Source: Anaerobacillus sp. CMMVII | Lineage (GTDB): Bacteria; Bacillota; Bacilli; Bacillales; Anaerobacillaceae | NCBI RefSeq assembly: GCF_025377685.1 | Contig: NZ_JACEHK010000015.1 | Span: 62,001-126,000, forward strand | Direction of reading: 5' to 3' | DNA: 64,000 nt | Shown here: positions 9,039-18,241 of the stretch, in pieces | Layout: each line of letters opens with the position of its first letter | Position numbering within the stretch: the first letter of the stretch is position 1 | Made by a program: the position numbers and the translations under genes | Notes under the pieces: generated by a model | Database searches by the model: none | What the model saw: the letters and a program-made list of their open reading frames with translations, nothing else | Told to the model about the DNA's origin: nothing

Positions 9039-9707
9039 ATGACTAACTTAGCAAAAATGATTGATCACACAGCATTGAAAGCAAATACAACGATGGAGCA
9101 AATTGAAACACTTTGTGCAGAAGCAAGAGAATTTGGTTTTGCATCTGTATGTGTTAATCCAACATGGGTAGAAACTGCAGCCGAACTTTTAAAAGAGTCT
9201 GGAGTAGATATTTGTACAGTAATTGGTTTTCCGTTGGGAGCAAACACTCCTGAAACAAAGGCATTTGAAACAAAGGATGCGATAAATAAAGGAGCTACAG
9301 AGGTAGATATGGTAATCAATGTAGCAGCTTTAAAAGCAAAAAATGATGAACTAGTTGAGCGAGATATTCGTGCGGTAGTTGAAGCAGCAAAAGGAAAAGC
9401 TTTAACAAAAGTTATTATTGAGACATGTCTTTTGACGGACGAAGAAAAAGAGCGTGCTTGTCGTATCGCAGTAGATGCTGGGACAGACTTTGTAAAAACA
9501 TCAACTGGATTTTCAACAGGTGGCGCGACAGTTGAAGATATCGCATTAATGAGAAATGTTGTTGGTCCAACGATTGGAGTAAAAGCTTCAGGGGGAGTAA
9601 GAAGTTTAGCTGATGCAAAAGCAATGATTGCAGCAGGCGCTACTCGTATTGGTGCTAGTTCAGGTGTTTCGATAGTAAAAGGCGAAGTATCATCGTCAGA
9701 TTATTAA
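9039..9707 (+). CDS. deoC: Deoxyribose-phosphate aldolase
   Basis: Cytosolic class I aldolase, 222 aa, the usual length. It splits 2-deoxyribose-5-phosphate into acetaldehyde and glyceraldehyde-3-phosphate. The Schiff-base lysine lies in FVKTSTGF (K about 153), and the second active-site lysine in [10 protein letters not shown]. The N-terminal [11 protein letters not shown] is diagnostic. AAAGGATG precedes the start. It sits 60 bp after nupC and feeds sugar from imported deoxynucleosides into glycolysis; its substrate is the inducer expected for DeoR. Confidence 0.97.
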   Translation: MTNLAKMIDHTALKANTTMEQIETLCAEAREFGFASVCVNPTWVETAAELLKESGVDICTVIGFPLGANTPETKAFETKDAINKGATEVDMVINVAALKAKNDELVERDIRAVVEAAKGKALTKVIIETCLLTDEEKERACRIAVDAGTDFVKTSTGFSTGGATVEDIALMRNVVGPTIGVKASGGVRSLADAKAMIAAGATRIGASSGVSIVKGEVSSSDY

Positions 9708-9726
9708 AGATAAGAGGTAGCTAATT

Positions 9727-9894
9727 ATGAAAGAAATTATTTTAAGCTTAGTAGCGGGTGTAATCATTGGCATTGTTTTTAAGAGTTTAAAATTGCCATT
9801 ACCAGCTCCACCAGTTGTGGCTGGGATTATGGGGATAGTTGGGATTTTCCTCGGAGGGGTAATTTTTACACAAGTTGTTAAACTATTTTCATAG
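9727..9894 (+). CDS. Small XapX/DUF1427-type membrane protein
   Basis: 55-aa protein not previously obvious because of its size. It has two hydrophobic helices (residues about 4-18 and 30-52) around the conserved loop KLPLPAPPVVAGIMGIVGIF, which is the XapX (DUF1427) signature. GAGGTAG lies a few bases before the ATG, and it sits between deoC and cdd. XapX proteins occur beside nucleoside or xanthosine transport genes and their function is not established. Here it may assist the NupC transporter or its assembly (inference). Confidence 0.8.
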   Translation: MKEIILSLVAGVIIGIVFKSLKLPLPAPPVVAGIMGIVGIFLGGVIFTQVVKLFS

Positions 9895-9988
9895 GGAACT
9901 AAATGAATTTCATAATTCACTATTTTCGCAACTTGATTAAGCTCAGTTAAGGTAGTTATGAAATTCACTCAGTAAACAATATAATTGA

Positions 9989-10408
<420 letters not shown>

Positions 10409-10420
10409 TTCTTTAAAGAA

Positions 10421-10456
10421 AATCCTCATTATCGAATACTGATAATGAGGATTTTT
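10421..10456 (+). terminator. Strong bidirectional terminator after cdd
   Basis: A 13-bp perfect stem AATCCTCATTATC / GATAATGAGGATT with a seven-base loop and T-runs on both strands. It serves cdd and probably also the convergent fix operon, whose last gene ends at 10591. The 130 bp between hold nothing else recognisable. Confidence 0.9.
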
Positions 10457-10590
10457 AGTCTATTTTAGTACCAGCTGTTTCCTCAATGATTGTTGCTTTT
10501 AAAATAGCTAGTTATGACAAGTCATATTAAGATCTCGGGGACATCTTTAAGGCGGTGTTTCATGGTTTTCATTCACTCAGTATCAAGGAA

Positions 10591-10887
10591 TTACCCAAGT
10601 CGAAAGACGATCCCATGACCTCCTTTCGGATAAACCCATTTAATATTTTCATGAGGGCAACCTATTCTGCAACTGCCACATTCATGACAGCCTTCATACC
10701 CAACATGCATACGAATATCTTCCCATTTATATACCTCGGCTGGACAGAAAATTGTACATATTTTATCAGGGCATTTCGATAAGCATGTGTCATGGTCTAA
10801 AACATGAAGATGAGATTCGGTGTCAGCATTAAACCGAACAAGGTATTGTTTTTCCTCGATTGTTTGTGCCTTCTTTAATCCACTCAT
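10591..10887 (-). CDS. fixX: FixX-type ferredoxin-like protein
   Basis: 98-aa ferredoxin partner of the FixABC complex. The ladder CLSKCPDKICTIFCP and the C-terminal CHECGSCRIGCP carry the iron-sulfur ligands, and the protein ends with the FixX-type YPKGGHGIVFRLG. I choose the ATG at 10887 (MSGLKKAQ) over an upstream GTG. It overlaps the fixC stop by one base and has AAGGTGATG before it. It should pass electrons between FixC and quinone or an acceptor ferredoxin. It is the last gene of the operon. Confidence 0.93.
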   Translation of the reverse strand: MSGLKKAQTIEEKQYLVRFNADTESHLHVLDHDTCLSKCPDKICTIFCPAEVYKWEDIRMHVGYEGCHECGSCRIGCPHENIKWVYPKGGHGIVFRLG

Positions 10888-12182
10888 TATTTCATCACCT
10901 TCCATGCTCGAAGAATGTCGCGAGCCATTTTTATCTTTTCACGGTTTGTACCAAGGTCATTCCAAATTTTCTTTTGCTTCTCCCATTTTGACTTGCCATC
11001 AACGGTAAACATTTGACTAGCCGCGCGATTAATTAATGGAATGTATTGCTCAAAGTATTGAGGTGATTGATCAAAAAGATGTGTTGCATCCTTATATTTC
11101 TTCAAATCTTGCCCTACGAAGCTCTCCATTAGTTTCATTCGATAGGTATCTAGTGTTCGAACTGTATAATCTCCACGTTCTTTTGCAAGAAGTACAGTTT
11201 CTGCTGCGAACCTACCGGATGTCATCGCCATGTTTGAGCCTTCACGGTGGATCGCATTAACGAGTTGCGCAGCATCACCAATGACGAGGACGCCATTATC
11301 ACAGACCTTAGGCATCGAATGGTAGCCACCTTCTGGGATGAGATGAGCGAGATACTCAACAGGCTCGCTCCCTTGAATATAAGGGCGAATGATTGGGTGG
11401 TTTTTCACGTATTCTAACAATTCATATGGTTTTATTTTTTGCTTAATCATTCCGGAAAGGAGGGTACCAACACCAATACTCAAGCTATCTTTATTTGTAT
11501 AAAGAAAGCCAGTTCCTAAAATCCCCTTTGTCGCATCACCAAATATTTCAATGGTACAGCCTTGATTGCTTTCTAAGTTAAAGCGGTCTTCAATAATTTT
11601 TTTATCGAGTTTTAGAATTTCCATCGTTGCCAAGGCAACTTCGTCCGGACGAAACTCTTTATGGAAGCCAAGTGACTTTGCTAGCAATGAGTTAACACCA
11701 TCAGCTAAGACAACTACATCGGCTAATATTTCGCCATCATCACGATCCGTACGAACACCAATCACTTTGCCATTTTCGACAATACATTCTAAAACAACCG
11801 TTTCATTAATAAGAAGTGCACCTTGCTTTACAGCTTGATCCGCAAACCATTGATCAAATTTTGCTCGTAACACGGTGAAATTGTTATATGGTTCTTCGCC
11901 CCATTCCAATCCTTTGTAGCTAAAGGAAGAGGCTGACTGTTTATCTAACATCATGAAACGTTGCTCAACAACCGGTCTTTCAAGTGGAGCCTCTTTGTAA
12001 AATTCGGGGATAATATCTTCCATCATTTGTCGATAAAGAACACCTCCCATGACGTTTTTTGAACCAGGGTATTCACCACGTTCGATAAGGACAACATCTA
12101 ATCCAGCCTTGGCCATTTCATAGGCACAAGAAATTCCCGCAGGGCCAGCACCAACAACGATACAATCAAATTTTTCAGGCAT
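10887..12182 (-). CDS. fixC: FixC, FAD-dependent electron-transfer-flavoprotein:quinone oxidoreductase
   Basis: 431-aa flavoprotein. The N-terminal dinucleotide-binding fold is FDCIVVGAGPAGISCAYEMA, the second FAD motif is GVLVIGDAAQLVN (residues about 290-302), and GSNMAMTSGRFAAE follows. It accepts electrons from the FixAB flavoprotein and delivers them to the membrane quinone. It overlaps fixB by 8 bp at its start and fixX by 1 bp at its end, so the set is tightly coupled. In electron-bifurcating FixABCX of diazotrophs the same complex also reduces ferredoxin; whether it bifurcates here is not decidable by eye. Confidence 0.93.
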   Translation of the reverse strand: MPEKFDCIVVGAGPAGISCAYEMAKAGLDVVLIERGEYPGSKNVMGGVLYRQMMEDIIPEFYKEAPLERPVVEQRFMMLDKQSASSFSYKGLEWGEEPYNNFTVLRAKFDQWFADQAVKQGALLINETVVLECIVENGKVIGVRTDRDDGEILADVVVLADGVNSLLAKSLGFHKEFRPDEVALATMEILKLDKKIIEDRFNLESNQGCTIEIFGDATKGILGTGFLYTNKDSLSIGVGTLLSGMIKQKIKPYELLEYVKNHPIIRPYIQGSEPVEYLAHLIPEGGYHSMPKVCDNGVLVIGDAAQLVNAIHREGSNMAMTSGRFAAETVLLAKERGDYTVRTLDTYRMKLMESFVGQDLKKYKDATHLFDQSPQYFEQYIPLINRAASQMFTVDGKSKWEKQKKIWNDLGTNREKIKMARDILRAWKVMK

Positions 12183-13197
12183 GAGTCACTCTCCTGTTCA
12201 ACGCTTCTTCAAAAGCTTTAATTAATAGTGGAATTACCTCTAGAGCATCGCCAACGATACCGTAATGGCATGTTTGAAAAATTGGAGCATCTGGATCTTT
12301 ATTTATAGCAATAATTAAACCAGAGTTTTGCATTCCGACAATATGTTGAATGGCACCGGAAATTCCAATCGCAAAATAGATTTTAGGTACGACGGTAAGT
12401 CCAGTTTGACCGACCTGATGATGATGACCAATCCAACCGGCTTCGACAACATCACGACTACCACCAACGGCAGCTCCTAGCACTTCAGCAAATTGGTGAA
12501 TTAGCTGGAAGCCGTTTTTGCTTCCGAGGCCTTTTCCACCGGCAACGATAATATCGGCTTCATCAATACTAGAATTCTTCGTAGTTTCTCTTACAATTTC
12601 TAACACCTTAGTTCGAATGTCGTCTTCCTTCAGATCAATCGTTTCTTTAATAAGCGTTCCAGTTCGACCGAGTTCTTGAGAAAGGGCTTTCATTACTTTC
12701 GGTCGGACGGTAGCCATTTGTGGTCGATATTTTTTACATAAAATCGTTGCCATTATATTTCCACCGAATGCTGGTCGACTTGCTAGTAAGAGGCCGGTAT
12801 CTTCTTCAATATCCAATATGGTTGTATCAGCAGTTAGTCCAGTTGGAAGGTCAGTCGCAACAGCACTAGCTAAGTCCTTTCCATTTGGAGTAGCTCCGTA
12901 AAGAATGACCTCTGGTTTATGTTTCTCACAACAATCAAACACAGCACGCATAAACGACTCAGTGCGGTAGTGGTTAAATAATTTATCATCGTATAGATAT
13001 ACGAGGTCTGCACCATACTCATACAACGTATCCACATGTTCCAGGACCCCATCACCAATCAATAACCCTGCTAGATCTGTTTTTCGTTTATTGGCTAATT
13101 CGCGTCCTGCTCCTAGTAATTCAAGCGAAACAGGGGCGACCTTTCCGTCTTTTATTTCGATAAATACCCAAATTCCTCGATAATCCTTAAAATCCAC
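12175..13197 (-). CDS. fixB: FixB, electron transfer flavoprotein alpha subunit
   Basis: 340-aa alpha subunit. The C-terminal FAD-binding domain is clear: GGKGLGSKNGFQLI, GGSRDVVEAGWIGHHHQVGQ and GISGAIQHIVGMQNSGLIIA, the last being the strongest EtfA signature. The N-terminal half carries the EtfA alpha/beta fold. It pairs with FixA to shuttle electrons from dehydrogenases to FixC. Adjacent genes and overlaps make the operon order fixA-fixB-fixC-fixX. Confidence 0.94.
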   Translation of the reverse strand: MDFKDYRGIWVFIEIKDGKVAPVSLELLGAGRELANKRKTDLAGLLIGDGVLEHVDTLYEYGADLVYLYDDKLFNHYRTESFMRAVFDCCEKHKPEVILYGATPNGKDLASAVATDLPTGLTADTTILDIEEDTGLLLASRPAFGGNIMATILCKKYRPQMATVRPKVMKALSQELGRTGTLIKETIDLKEDDIRTKVLEIVRETTKNSSIDEADIIVAGGKGLGSKNGFQLIHQFAEVLGAAVGGSRDVVEAGWIGHHHQVGQTGLTVVPKIYFAIGISGAIQHIVGMQNSGLIIAINKDPDAPIFQTCHYGIVGDALEVIPLLIKAFEEALNRRVTHA

Positions 13198-13220
13198 CTT
13201 TCTTCCTCCTCTTCCTGCTT

Positions 13221-14033
13221 CTATTGAAACAGCTCTTTCTTTTCTAAAACAACGTCAAGCAGTTGTTGAACTTGATCTTCCATGGTACCGGCTAATATTG
13301 TTCCTCCTTCAGGTTTAGGTGGTGACCATACTTTTGAAACAATGGTCGGTGAACCCTTTAAACCCAACTGGAGACGATCGATATTTTCTAAGTCTGCGAC
13401 TGCCCAAACATATGGTTTGTATCTAGCGGCTCTCATCATATTTGGTAAAGGAGAATATGGAATTTTATTAATTTCCTTTTCAACGGCTAAAAGGCAGGGC
13501 AGTGGAGATTGAATTACTTCGTATCCATCTTCTAACTTTCGATGAACAATCATGTATTTTTCTTTTTGATTTACTTCAACGATCTTTTTCACAGAAGTCA
13601 GTGGTGGTATATCTAAGCGGCGGGCAATTCCGGGTCCAACTTGACCTGTATCTCCGTCGATTGTCATTTTTCCACAGATAACTAGATCAATAGGTTGAAT
13701 TTGAGCGATTTTTTCTAAAGCTTTCGTTAGTGCATAGCTTGTTGCTAATGTGTCTGCACCTGCAAATGCTCGGTCAGAAATCATATAACCTTCATCTGCA
13801 CCAATTTCGATGCACTTTTTAATAGCTTTAACAGCTGGAGGTGGTCCCATTGTTAAAACTGAAACGGTGCCTCCGTATTTTTTCTTTAGACGGACAGCCT
13901 CTTCAACGGCGTGTGCATCATAGGGATTTAAAATTGCTGGCGCACTTGCGCGGTCCATGGTGTTTGTTTTTGGATTCATTTTGATTACCTTTGTATCAGG
14001 AACTTGTTTGATACAAGCCACGATATGAAGCAT
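13221..14033 (-). CDS. fixA: FixA, electron transfer flavoprotein beta subunit
   Basis: 270-aa beta subunit and first gene of the operon. IVACIKQVPDT at the N-terminus, DRASAPAILNPYDAHAVEEA and GKMTIDGDTGQVGPGIA are canonical EtfB/FixA motifs; the last is the nucleotide-binding loop that distinguishes this family. AAAGGAGTG precedes the start. No nif genes are in view, so the electrons could serve acyl-CoA or other dehydrogenation rather than nitrogen fixation. Confidence 0.95.
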   Translation of the reverse strand: MLHIVACIKQVPDTKVIKMNPKTNTMDRASAPAILNPYDAHAVEEAVRLKKKYGGTVSVLTMGPPPAVKAIKKCIEIGADEGYMISDRAFAGADTLATSYALTKALEKIAQIQPIDLVICGKMTIDGDTGQVGPGIARRLDIPPLTSVKKIVEVNQKEKYMIVHRKLEDGYEVIQSPLPCLLAVEKEINKIPYSPLPNMMRAARYKPYVWAVADLENIDRLQLGLKGSPTIVSKVWSPPKPEGGTILAGTMEDQVQQLLDVVLEKKELFQ

Positions 14034-14063
14034 TTGTTTTTCACTCCTTTGCCTAAACGTTAT

Positions 14064-14078
14064 TAACGATAGTCGTTA
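14064..14078. promoter_or_regulatory. 15-bp palindrome in the fixA promoter region
   Basis: TAACGATAGTCGTTA is a near-perfect palindrome 30 bp upstream of the fixA start. It resembles a dimeric repressor operator (TetR/FadR-like). The matching regulator is not identified in the window. Confidence 0.4.
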
Positions 14079-14238
14079 CTTTATGTATATAGATGAACAA
14101 TTAAAAAAATGCGAATATTATTACTATTAACGGAGTGGTATCTACAAATTTACAATTGTCCCAATAGATGCAAGGGATAAGCTTAGAAATATTTTTCGTT
14201 TTTATTAGGAATGAGTGGTGTTAACTGGAGTAACGTCT

Positions 14239-14263
14239 TATAATAAAAGTGAGTAATCACTCA
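14239..14263 (+). promoter_or_regulatory. Promoter -10 and TetR-type operator of the ABC exporter
   Basis: A perfect -10 box TATAAT (14239-14244) is followed at once by the palindrome TGAGTAATCACTCA (14250-14263). The TGAGTGA/TCACTCA arms are those of many TetR-family operators in Bacillaceae. The likely binder is the TetR protein encoded at 16095, at the end of the same cluster. Confidence 0.6.
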
Positions 14264-14286
14264 TTTAATAGGCTGGAGGGAAAGAA

Positions 14287-15010
14287 ATGAAGCCATTGCA
14301 CATTTCAGTTAGCGATGTAACAAAAAGCTTTGCATCACAAACAGTCGTACAATCTATTAGTTTCAATATTATAAAGGGGAAATCTTTGGGTTATTAGGAC
14401 CTTCAGGTGCTGGGAAGACGACGCTTGTGAAGATGATTGCGGGAATTGAAATTCCTAGTAGCGGAACCATTCAAATAAACGACGTAAGAATGCCGCATCT
14501 AGGCACTCTAAACAAGATCGGCTATATGACTCAATCAGATGCTTTATATAATGAGCTAACAGCCTTGGAGAATTTAGAGTTTTTCGCAACAATTTATCGC
14601 TTAAAAGGGCCGCTTAAAAAAGAAAGAATACAGGAAGTAATAGAGCTAGTGAATTTAGACGCTGACTTAAAAAGCCAATTAGCAACTATTCAGGAGGAAT
14701 GAAGCGAAGATTATCTTTGGCCATCTCCCTCTTGCACCGACCTGAAGTTTTAATTCTAGATGAACCAACTGTTGGGATTGACCCGGTTCTTCGGCAGTCT
14801 ATTTGGAATGAGTTGAAATTGTTAAGTAACGCTGGGACTACGATCATCGTAACTACTCATGTTATGGATGAAGCGGAAAAATGTGATCGATTGGGGATGC
14901 TTCGCAACGGGAGATTACTAGCAATGGGCTCTAGTGAAGAACTTAAAAATGAGACTAGGTCAGAATCGTTAGAGGAAGTATTTTTGCATTATGGAGGTGC
15001 ACGTGGATGA
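14287..15010 (+). CDS. ABC exporter ATP-binding protein (two indels in the given sequence)
   Basis: ATPase of a drug- or Nod-type exporter. The Walker A is GPSGAGKTTLVK, the Q-loop region is IGYMTQSDALYNELTALENL, the signature reads SGGMKRRLSLA and the Walker B LILDEPTVGIDP. The frame is broken twice: a G is missing in the GGGG run at 14376-14379, and a T is missing near 14685-14690, before the SGGMKRR signature. Restoring both gives one intact protein of about 241 aa. The stop overlaps the permease start by 4 bp. Sequencing error is more likely than a pseudogene because everything else is conserved. Confidence 0.85.
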
Positions 15011-16026
15011 GAATTAAGGCAATTGTCATTCGGATTATCCGTCAATTTATTCGAGATAAACGTACCCTTGGGATGATTGTTGTTGCACCTATTTTTATTC
15101 TCTGGCTAGTGTCGCTTGTGTTTTCCGGAGATAAAATTGAACCAATCATTGGGGTAGTAAATGGAAATACAGCATTACTTGAGCAATTTGAAACCGTAAT
15201 TTCCTACGATTATGAAGAGGATGCTTTAAAAGATCTATTAAATGAGGAAATTCACGGTTATATAAAAGGCGAGGAAACACCGCTAAAAGTCGTTTTGGAA
15301 GGTAGTGATCCGACCAGCAGCCAAGTTGTTCTTCATACGGTTCAAAGTGCTTTTCAAAACCTTCAACCTTCTACAAATGAAAAGGTTCAGCCTGAAGTTA
15401 TCTATTACTATGGATCAAAAGAGATGAGTACGTTTGACAATATTGGGCCATTCTTAATTGGGTTTTTCGTTTTTTTCTTTGTCTTCATCATCGCCGGTGT
15501 TTCATTCTTGCGCGAACGAACAAGTGGAACATTAGAAAAATTGCTGTCGACTCCTCTAAGAAGATGGGAGATTGTCATTGGCTATGTGTGTGGATTTGGA
15601 ATTTTTACAACGATCCAAACAGCCATTATTGTTTTCTTTTCAATTAAAGTATTAGGAATGATGATGGAAGGATCAATTTGGGCGGTAATGCTAATCACTT
15701 TGACACTGTCGATTACTGCACTGACACTTGGTACCCTACTTTCTGCATTCGCTCGAAATGAACTACAAATGATTCAATTTATTCCAATTGTCATTGTTCC
15801 GCAATTTTTCTTTTCAGGATTATTGAATTTAGAGACGATGTCACCATGGCTTACACACCTAAGTAAGATAATGCCACTCTCATATGGAGGCGAAGCTATG
15901 CGAGATGTGATGATCCGTGGTAAAGGATTAACAGAAATCACTAGTAACCTTCTTGTGTTAATTTTATTTTCAGTTGGGTTTATGGTATTCAATAACTTTG
16001 CATTAAAAAAACATCGCAAGATATAG
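15007..16026 (+). CDS. ABC-2 type exporter permease
   Basis: 339-aa membrane protein of the ABC-2 family. It has an N-terminal span (residues 20-40), an external domain of about 130 residues, then five spans starting GFFVFFFVFIIAGVSF. RERTSGTLEKLLSTPLRRWEI is the diagnostic ABC-2 motif (read here as RERTSGTLEKLL). It forms the exporter with the preceding ATPase. The TetR regulator downstream suggests induction by a toxic or self-made compound (inference). Confidence 0.93.
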   Translation: MRIKAIVIRIIRQFIRDKRTLGMIVVAPIFILWLVSLVFSGDKIEPIIGVVNGNTALLEQFETVISYDYEEDALKDLLNEEIHGYIKGEETPLKVVLEGSDPTSSQVVLHTVQSAFQNLQPSTNEKVQPEVIYYYGSKEMSTFDNIGPFLIGFFVFFFVFIIAGVSFLRERTSGTLEKLLSTPLRRWEIVIGYVCGFGIFTTIQTAIIVFFSIKVLGMMMEGSIWAVMLITLTLSITALTLGTLLSAFARNELQMIQFIPIVIVPQFFFSGLLNLETMSPWLTHLSKIMPLSYGGEAMRDVMIRGKGLTEITSNLLVLILFSVGFMVFNNFALKKHRKI

Positions 16027-16094
16027 GGGGAAATTGTCTCTTCCCATGTAAAAGTTTATAATAAGCGTACTGTTTAGCCTTAAAGGAGCATGAG

Positions 16095-16757
16095 ATGATG
16101 CCACAAAGTGACTCGTTACGGGAATTATTACTCTTAGATTCAACTAATCGTAAATATAGTGAAAAGCAATTAAAGATATTAGAAGCAGCGATTGATACAT
16201 TTTCAGAAAAAGGCTTTGCTGCAACCTCCACGAGTGAAATTGCACAAAAAGCGGGCGTTGCTGAAGGAACGATCTTTCGCCATTACAAAACAAAAAAGGA
16301 CTTGCTCATATCAATCGTGACCCCGTTCATGACGAAATTACTAGGTCCGATGTTTGCAAAGGAGTTTGTTAAAGAAGTATTTGATATTTCGTACAATAAC
16401 TTTGAACAATTTATCCGCAAACTAGCATATAACCGCTATGAATTTGTGAAAAACCATCGTATTGTTGTAAAAATTCTAATTCAGGAAATTTCATTTCATG
16501 ATGAATTAAAAGAGCCATTTATTGAGCTGTTTCATGATCAAATCTACCCAAAATTCCATGAAAAAATAATCTACTTTCAAACAAAAACTGAAATTGTTTC
16601 GCTTCCAGCGGACACGATCATAAGATTAATTATTAACACAATTGTTGGTACACTTCTATCAATGTTTTTACTCTTACCAGAAAAGAATTGGGAGTATGAA
16701 CAGGAGATGGAGCAGACGATACAGTTTTTAGTAAATGGTTTAAAGGTGCAAAGCTGA
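16095..16757 (+). CDS. TetR/AcrR-family transcriptional regulator
   Basis: 220-aa repressor. The N-terminal helix-turn-helix is evident: ILEAAIDTFSEKGFAATSTS then IAQKAGVAEGTIFRHYKTKK, residues about 27-70. The remaining helices form a ligand-binding domain unlike a named subgroup. AAGGAGCATGAG lies before the ATG. It follows the exporter in the same direction, and a palindromic operator sits at the exporter promoter, so autoregulated control of the exporter is the simplest reading. Confidence 0.92.
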   Translation: MMPQSDSLRELLLLDSTNRKYSEKQLKILEAAIDTFSEKGFAATSTSEIAQKAGVAEGTIFRHYKTKKDLLISIVTPFMTKLLGPMFAKEFVKEVFDISYNNFEQFIRKLAYNRYEFVKNHRIVVKILIQEISFHDELKEPFIELFHDQIYPKFHEKIIYFQTKTEIVSLPADTIIRLIINTIVGTLLSMFLLLPEKNWEYEQEMEQTIQFLVNGLKVQS

Positions 16758-16930
16758 TGAATGCCTTTTGTTAGAAAAGATGCCGCTTTGAGAAAAATAG
16801 ACTAACTGAAAAAAGGATTTCCCTTACTATTCATAGAAATGTGGTAGTAAGTTTTTTTTCGTAAATATTAGAACAATCATGGTTTACATTGTTTGAATAG
16901 TTTTTTTCCATGAAAGGATGAGCCTTAAAG

Positions 16931-17332
16931 ATGATAAAAAAGGTAGAACATGTCGCAATTATTGTTACAGATCTTGATAAAGCAATTGAATACTACTCAA
17001 CAATGTTTAATTTTGTCCTAAGAACTAGAGGGAAAAATGAGCGTAGAGAAATGGCGTTTATTAGTCATAAAGATCAACCTAACTTTGAGATCGAACTTAT
17101 CAGGGATATAACCCCAGAAACTCAATATTCAGAGATTGGTATTGTTAATCACCTCGCTTTTACGGTAGATGATATTGAAGAAGCGATAGCGTATTATAAA
17201 AACAAAGGGATCGTCTTTTTATCAGAAACCTATAATCTAGCAATCGATGGAGCAAAAGTAATCTTCTTTAAAGGTGCGGACCAAGAATTACTGCAGCTTG
17301 TTCAGCCTAATCGAGAACTTACAATTAGTTAA
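16931..17332 (+). CDS. VOC (glyoxalase-like) superfamily protein
   Basis: 133-aa single-module protein with the paired beta-alpha-beta-beta-beta folds of glyoxalase/bleomycin-resistance proteins. KKVEHVAIIVTDLDKAIEYY gives the first metal His, HLAFTVDDIEEAI the second, and a Glu/Gln lies in ELLQLVQP at the C-terminus. The HHE-type ligands suggest methylmalonyl-CoA epimerase- or lactoylglutathione-lyase-like metal enzymology, but the substrate is not assignable. It stands alone, with a terminator after it. Confidence 0.85.
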   Translation: MIKKVEHVAIIVTDLDKAIEYYSTMFNFVLRTRGKNERREMAFISHKDQPNFEIELIRDITPETQYSEIGIVNHLAFTVDDIEEAIAYYKNKGIVFLSETYNLAIDGAKVIFFKGADQELLQLVQPNRELTIS

Positions 17333-17387
17333 AATCTCTAAAATTAATTTTATATTGGTAGTGAACGAGCAGATGCTTGGCTTTAGA

Positions 17388-17434
17388 TAAATGAGTCTTG
17401 GGACAAATGTTTTTGTCTTAAGGCTCATTTATTA
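17388..17434 (+). terminator. Terminator after the VOC gene
   Basis: Stem of AAATGAGTCTTGGGACAAA with TTGTCTTAAGGCTCATTT (a few G-U or mismatched pairs) and loop TGTTT, followed by an AT-rich tail. Confidence 0.65.
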
Positions 17435-17473
17435 ATGTTCAAAAAGGAAAGAGCCTTACTCTTAATTCAAGAA

Positions 17474-17505
17474 TTCATATTAAATTCATATTCGTAGTGT
17501 ACACT
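17474..17505 (+). promoter_or_regulatory. Direct-repeat operator and promoter of the two-component operon
   Basis: TTCATATTAAATTCATAT (17474-17491) is a head-to-tail repeat of TTCATA with 11-bp spacing, the pattern bound by OmpR-family dimers. A -10 box TACACT begins 9 bp after its end. The same block (one base different) and the same 9-bp distance to a -10 box recur at 19766-19797 before the secreted-protein gene. This suggests autoregulation by the response regulator that follows. Confidence 0.7.
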
Positions 17506-17542
17506 TGTCTAGGAGAAAATAAGGTTTAAGGTAGGAGATTGA

Positions 17543-18241
17543 ATGTCTTATAGAATCCTTGTTGTTGAAGATGATGTATATATTCAAGAGTTAATTAAAG
17601 AATTTTTGCAAGCACAAAATTATCAGGTAGACGTAGTTGATGATGGGATAAAAGCATGGAAACTAATAAATCATGCTGAAAAAAACTATGACTTAGTTTT
17701 GCTAGATATTATGCTCCCTAATTTGGATGGGTTCTCGTTGTGTAAGATGATTAGACAAAAATCGTCTGTACCTGTCATTATCTTAACTGCACTAAACGAA
17801 GAAAAGGATCAGTTAAAAGCTTTTGAACTAGAAGCTGATGATTTTCTTTCAAAGCCATTTTCTTTCAATGTTCTTGTAAGGAGAGTTGAGGCAGTCTTAA
17901 GAAGGGTAAATAGTAATTCTGTTCACCAAAACCTTTTAGCATTCAAACGACTAAAGCTCGAGCTAGGCAGCTATAAAGCATATGTTGATAATCAACTAAT
18001 TGAATTAACCGTAAAAGAATTTGAAATCCTGCAGATGTTCTTAGAAAATATCGGGATTGTTTTAACGAGGGACGTCATTTTAGAGAAGGTCTGGGGCTAT
18101 GATTTCTTTGGGGACAATCGAATTGTAGACGCCCATATAAAAAACATCCGCAAGAAAATTGGGTTACCTTATATTAAAACAATTAAAGGATTAGGATATT
18201 CCTTAGAAAGGGAGAGGCATGAAAAAAGGGATCACGCTTAA
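17543..18241 (+). CDS. OmpR/PhoB-family response regulator
   Basis: 232-aa transcription factor with an N-terminal receiver domain: acidic pocket VVEDD, phospho-acceptor Asp in LVLLDIMLPNLDG (about residue 54), Thr in ILTALN and Lys in SKPF. A winged-helix C-terminus follows (ELTVKEFEILQMF, VWGYDFFGDNRIVDAHIKNI). GTAGGAG precedes the ATG. The end overlaps the kinase start by 23 bp. Direct-repeat sites upstream of this gene and of 19857 are its probable targets. Confidence 0.95.
   Translation: MSYRILVVEDDVYIQELIKEFLQAQNYQVDVVDDGIKAWKLINHAEKNYDLVLLDIMLPNLDGFSLCKMIRQKSSVPVIILTALNEEKDQLKAFELEADDFLSKPFSFNVLVRRVEAVLRRVNSNSVHQNLLAFKRLKLELGSYKAYVDNQLIELTVKEFEILQMFLENIGIVLTRDVILEKVWGYDFFGDNRIVDAHIKNIRKKIGLPYIKTIKGLGYSLERERHEKRDHA

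Noticed and set aside
9696-9968. Minus-strand frame opposite the XapX gene
   Set aside because: The plus-strand frame has a ribosome site, operon context and a known motif; the minus-strand one has none.
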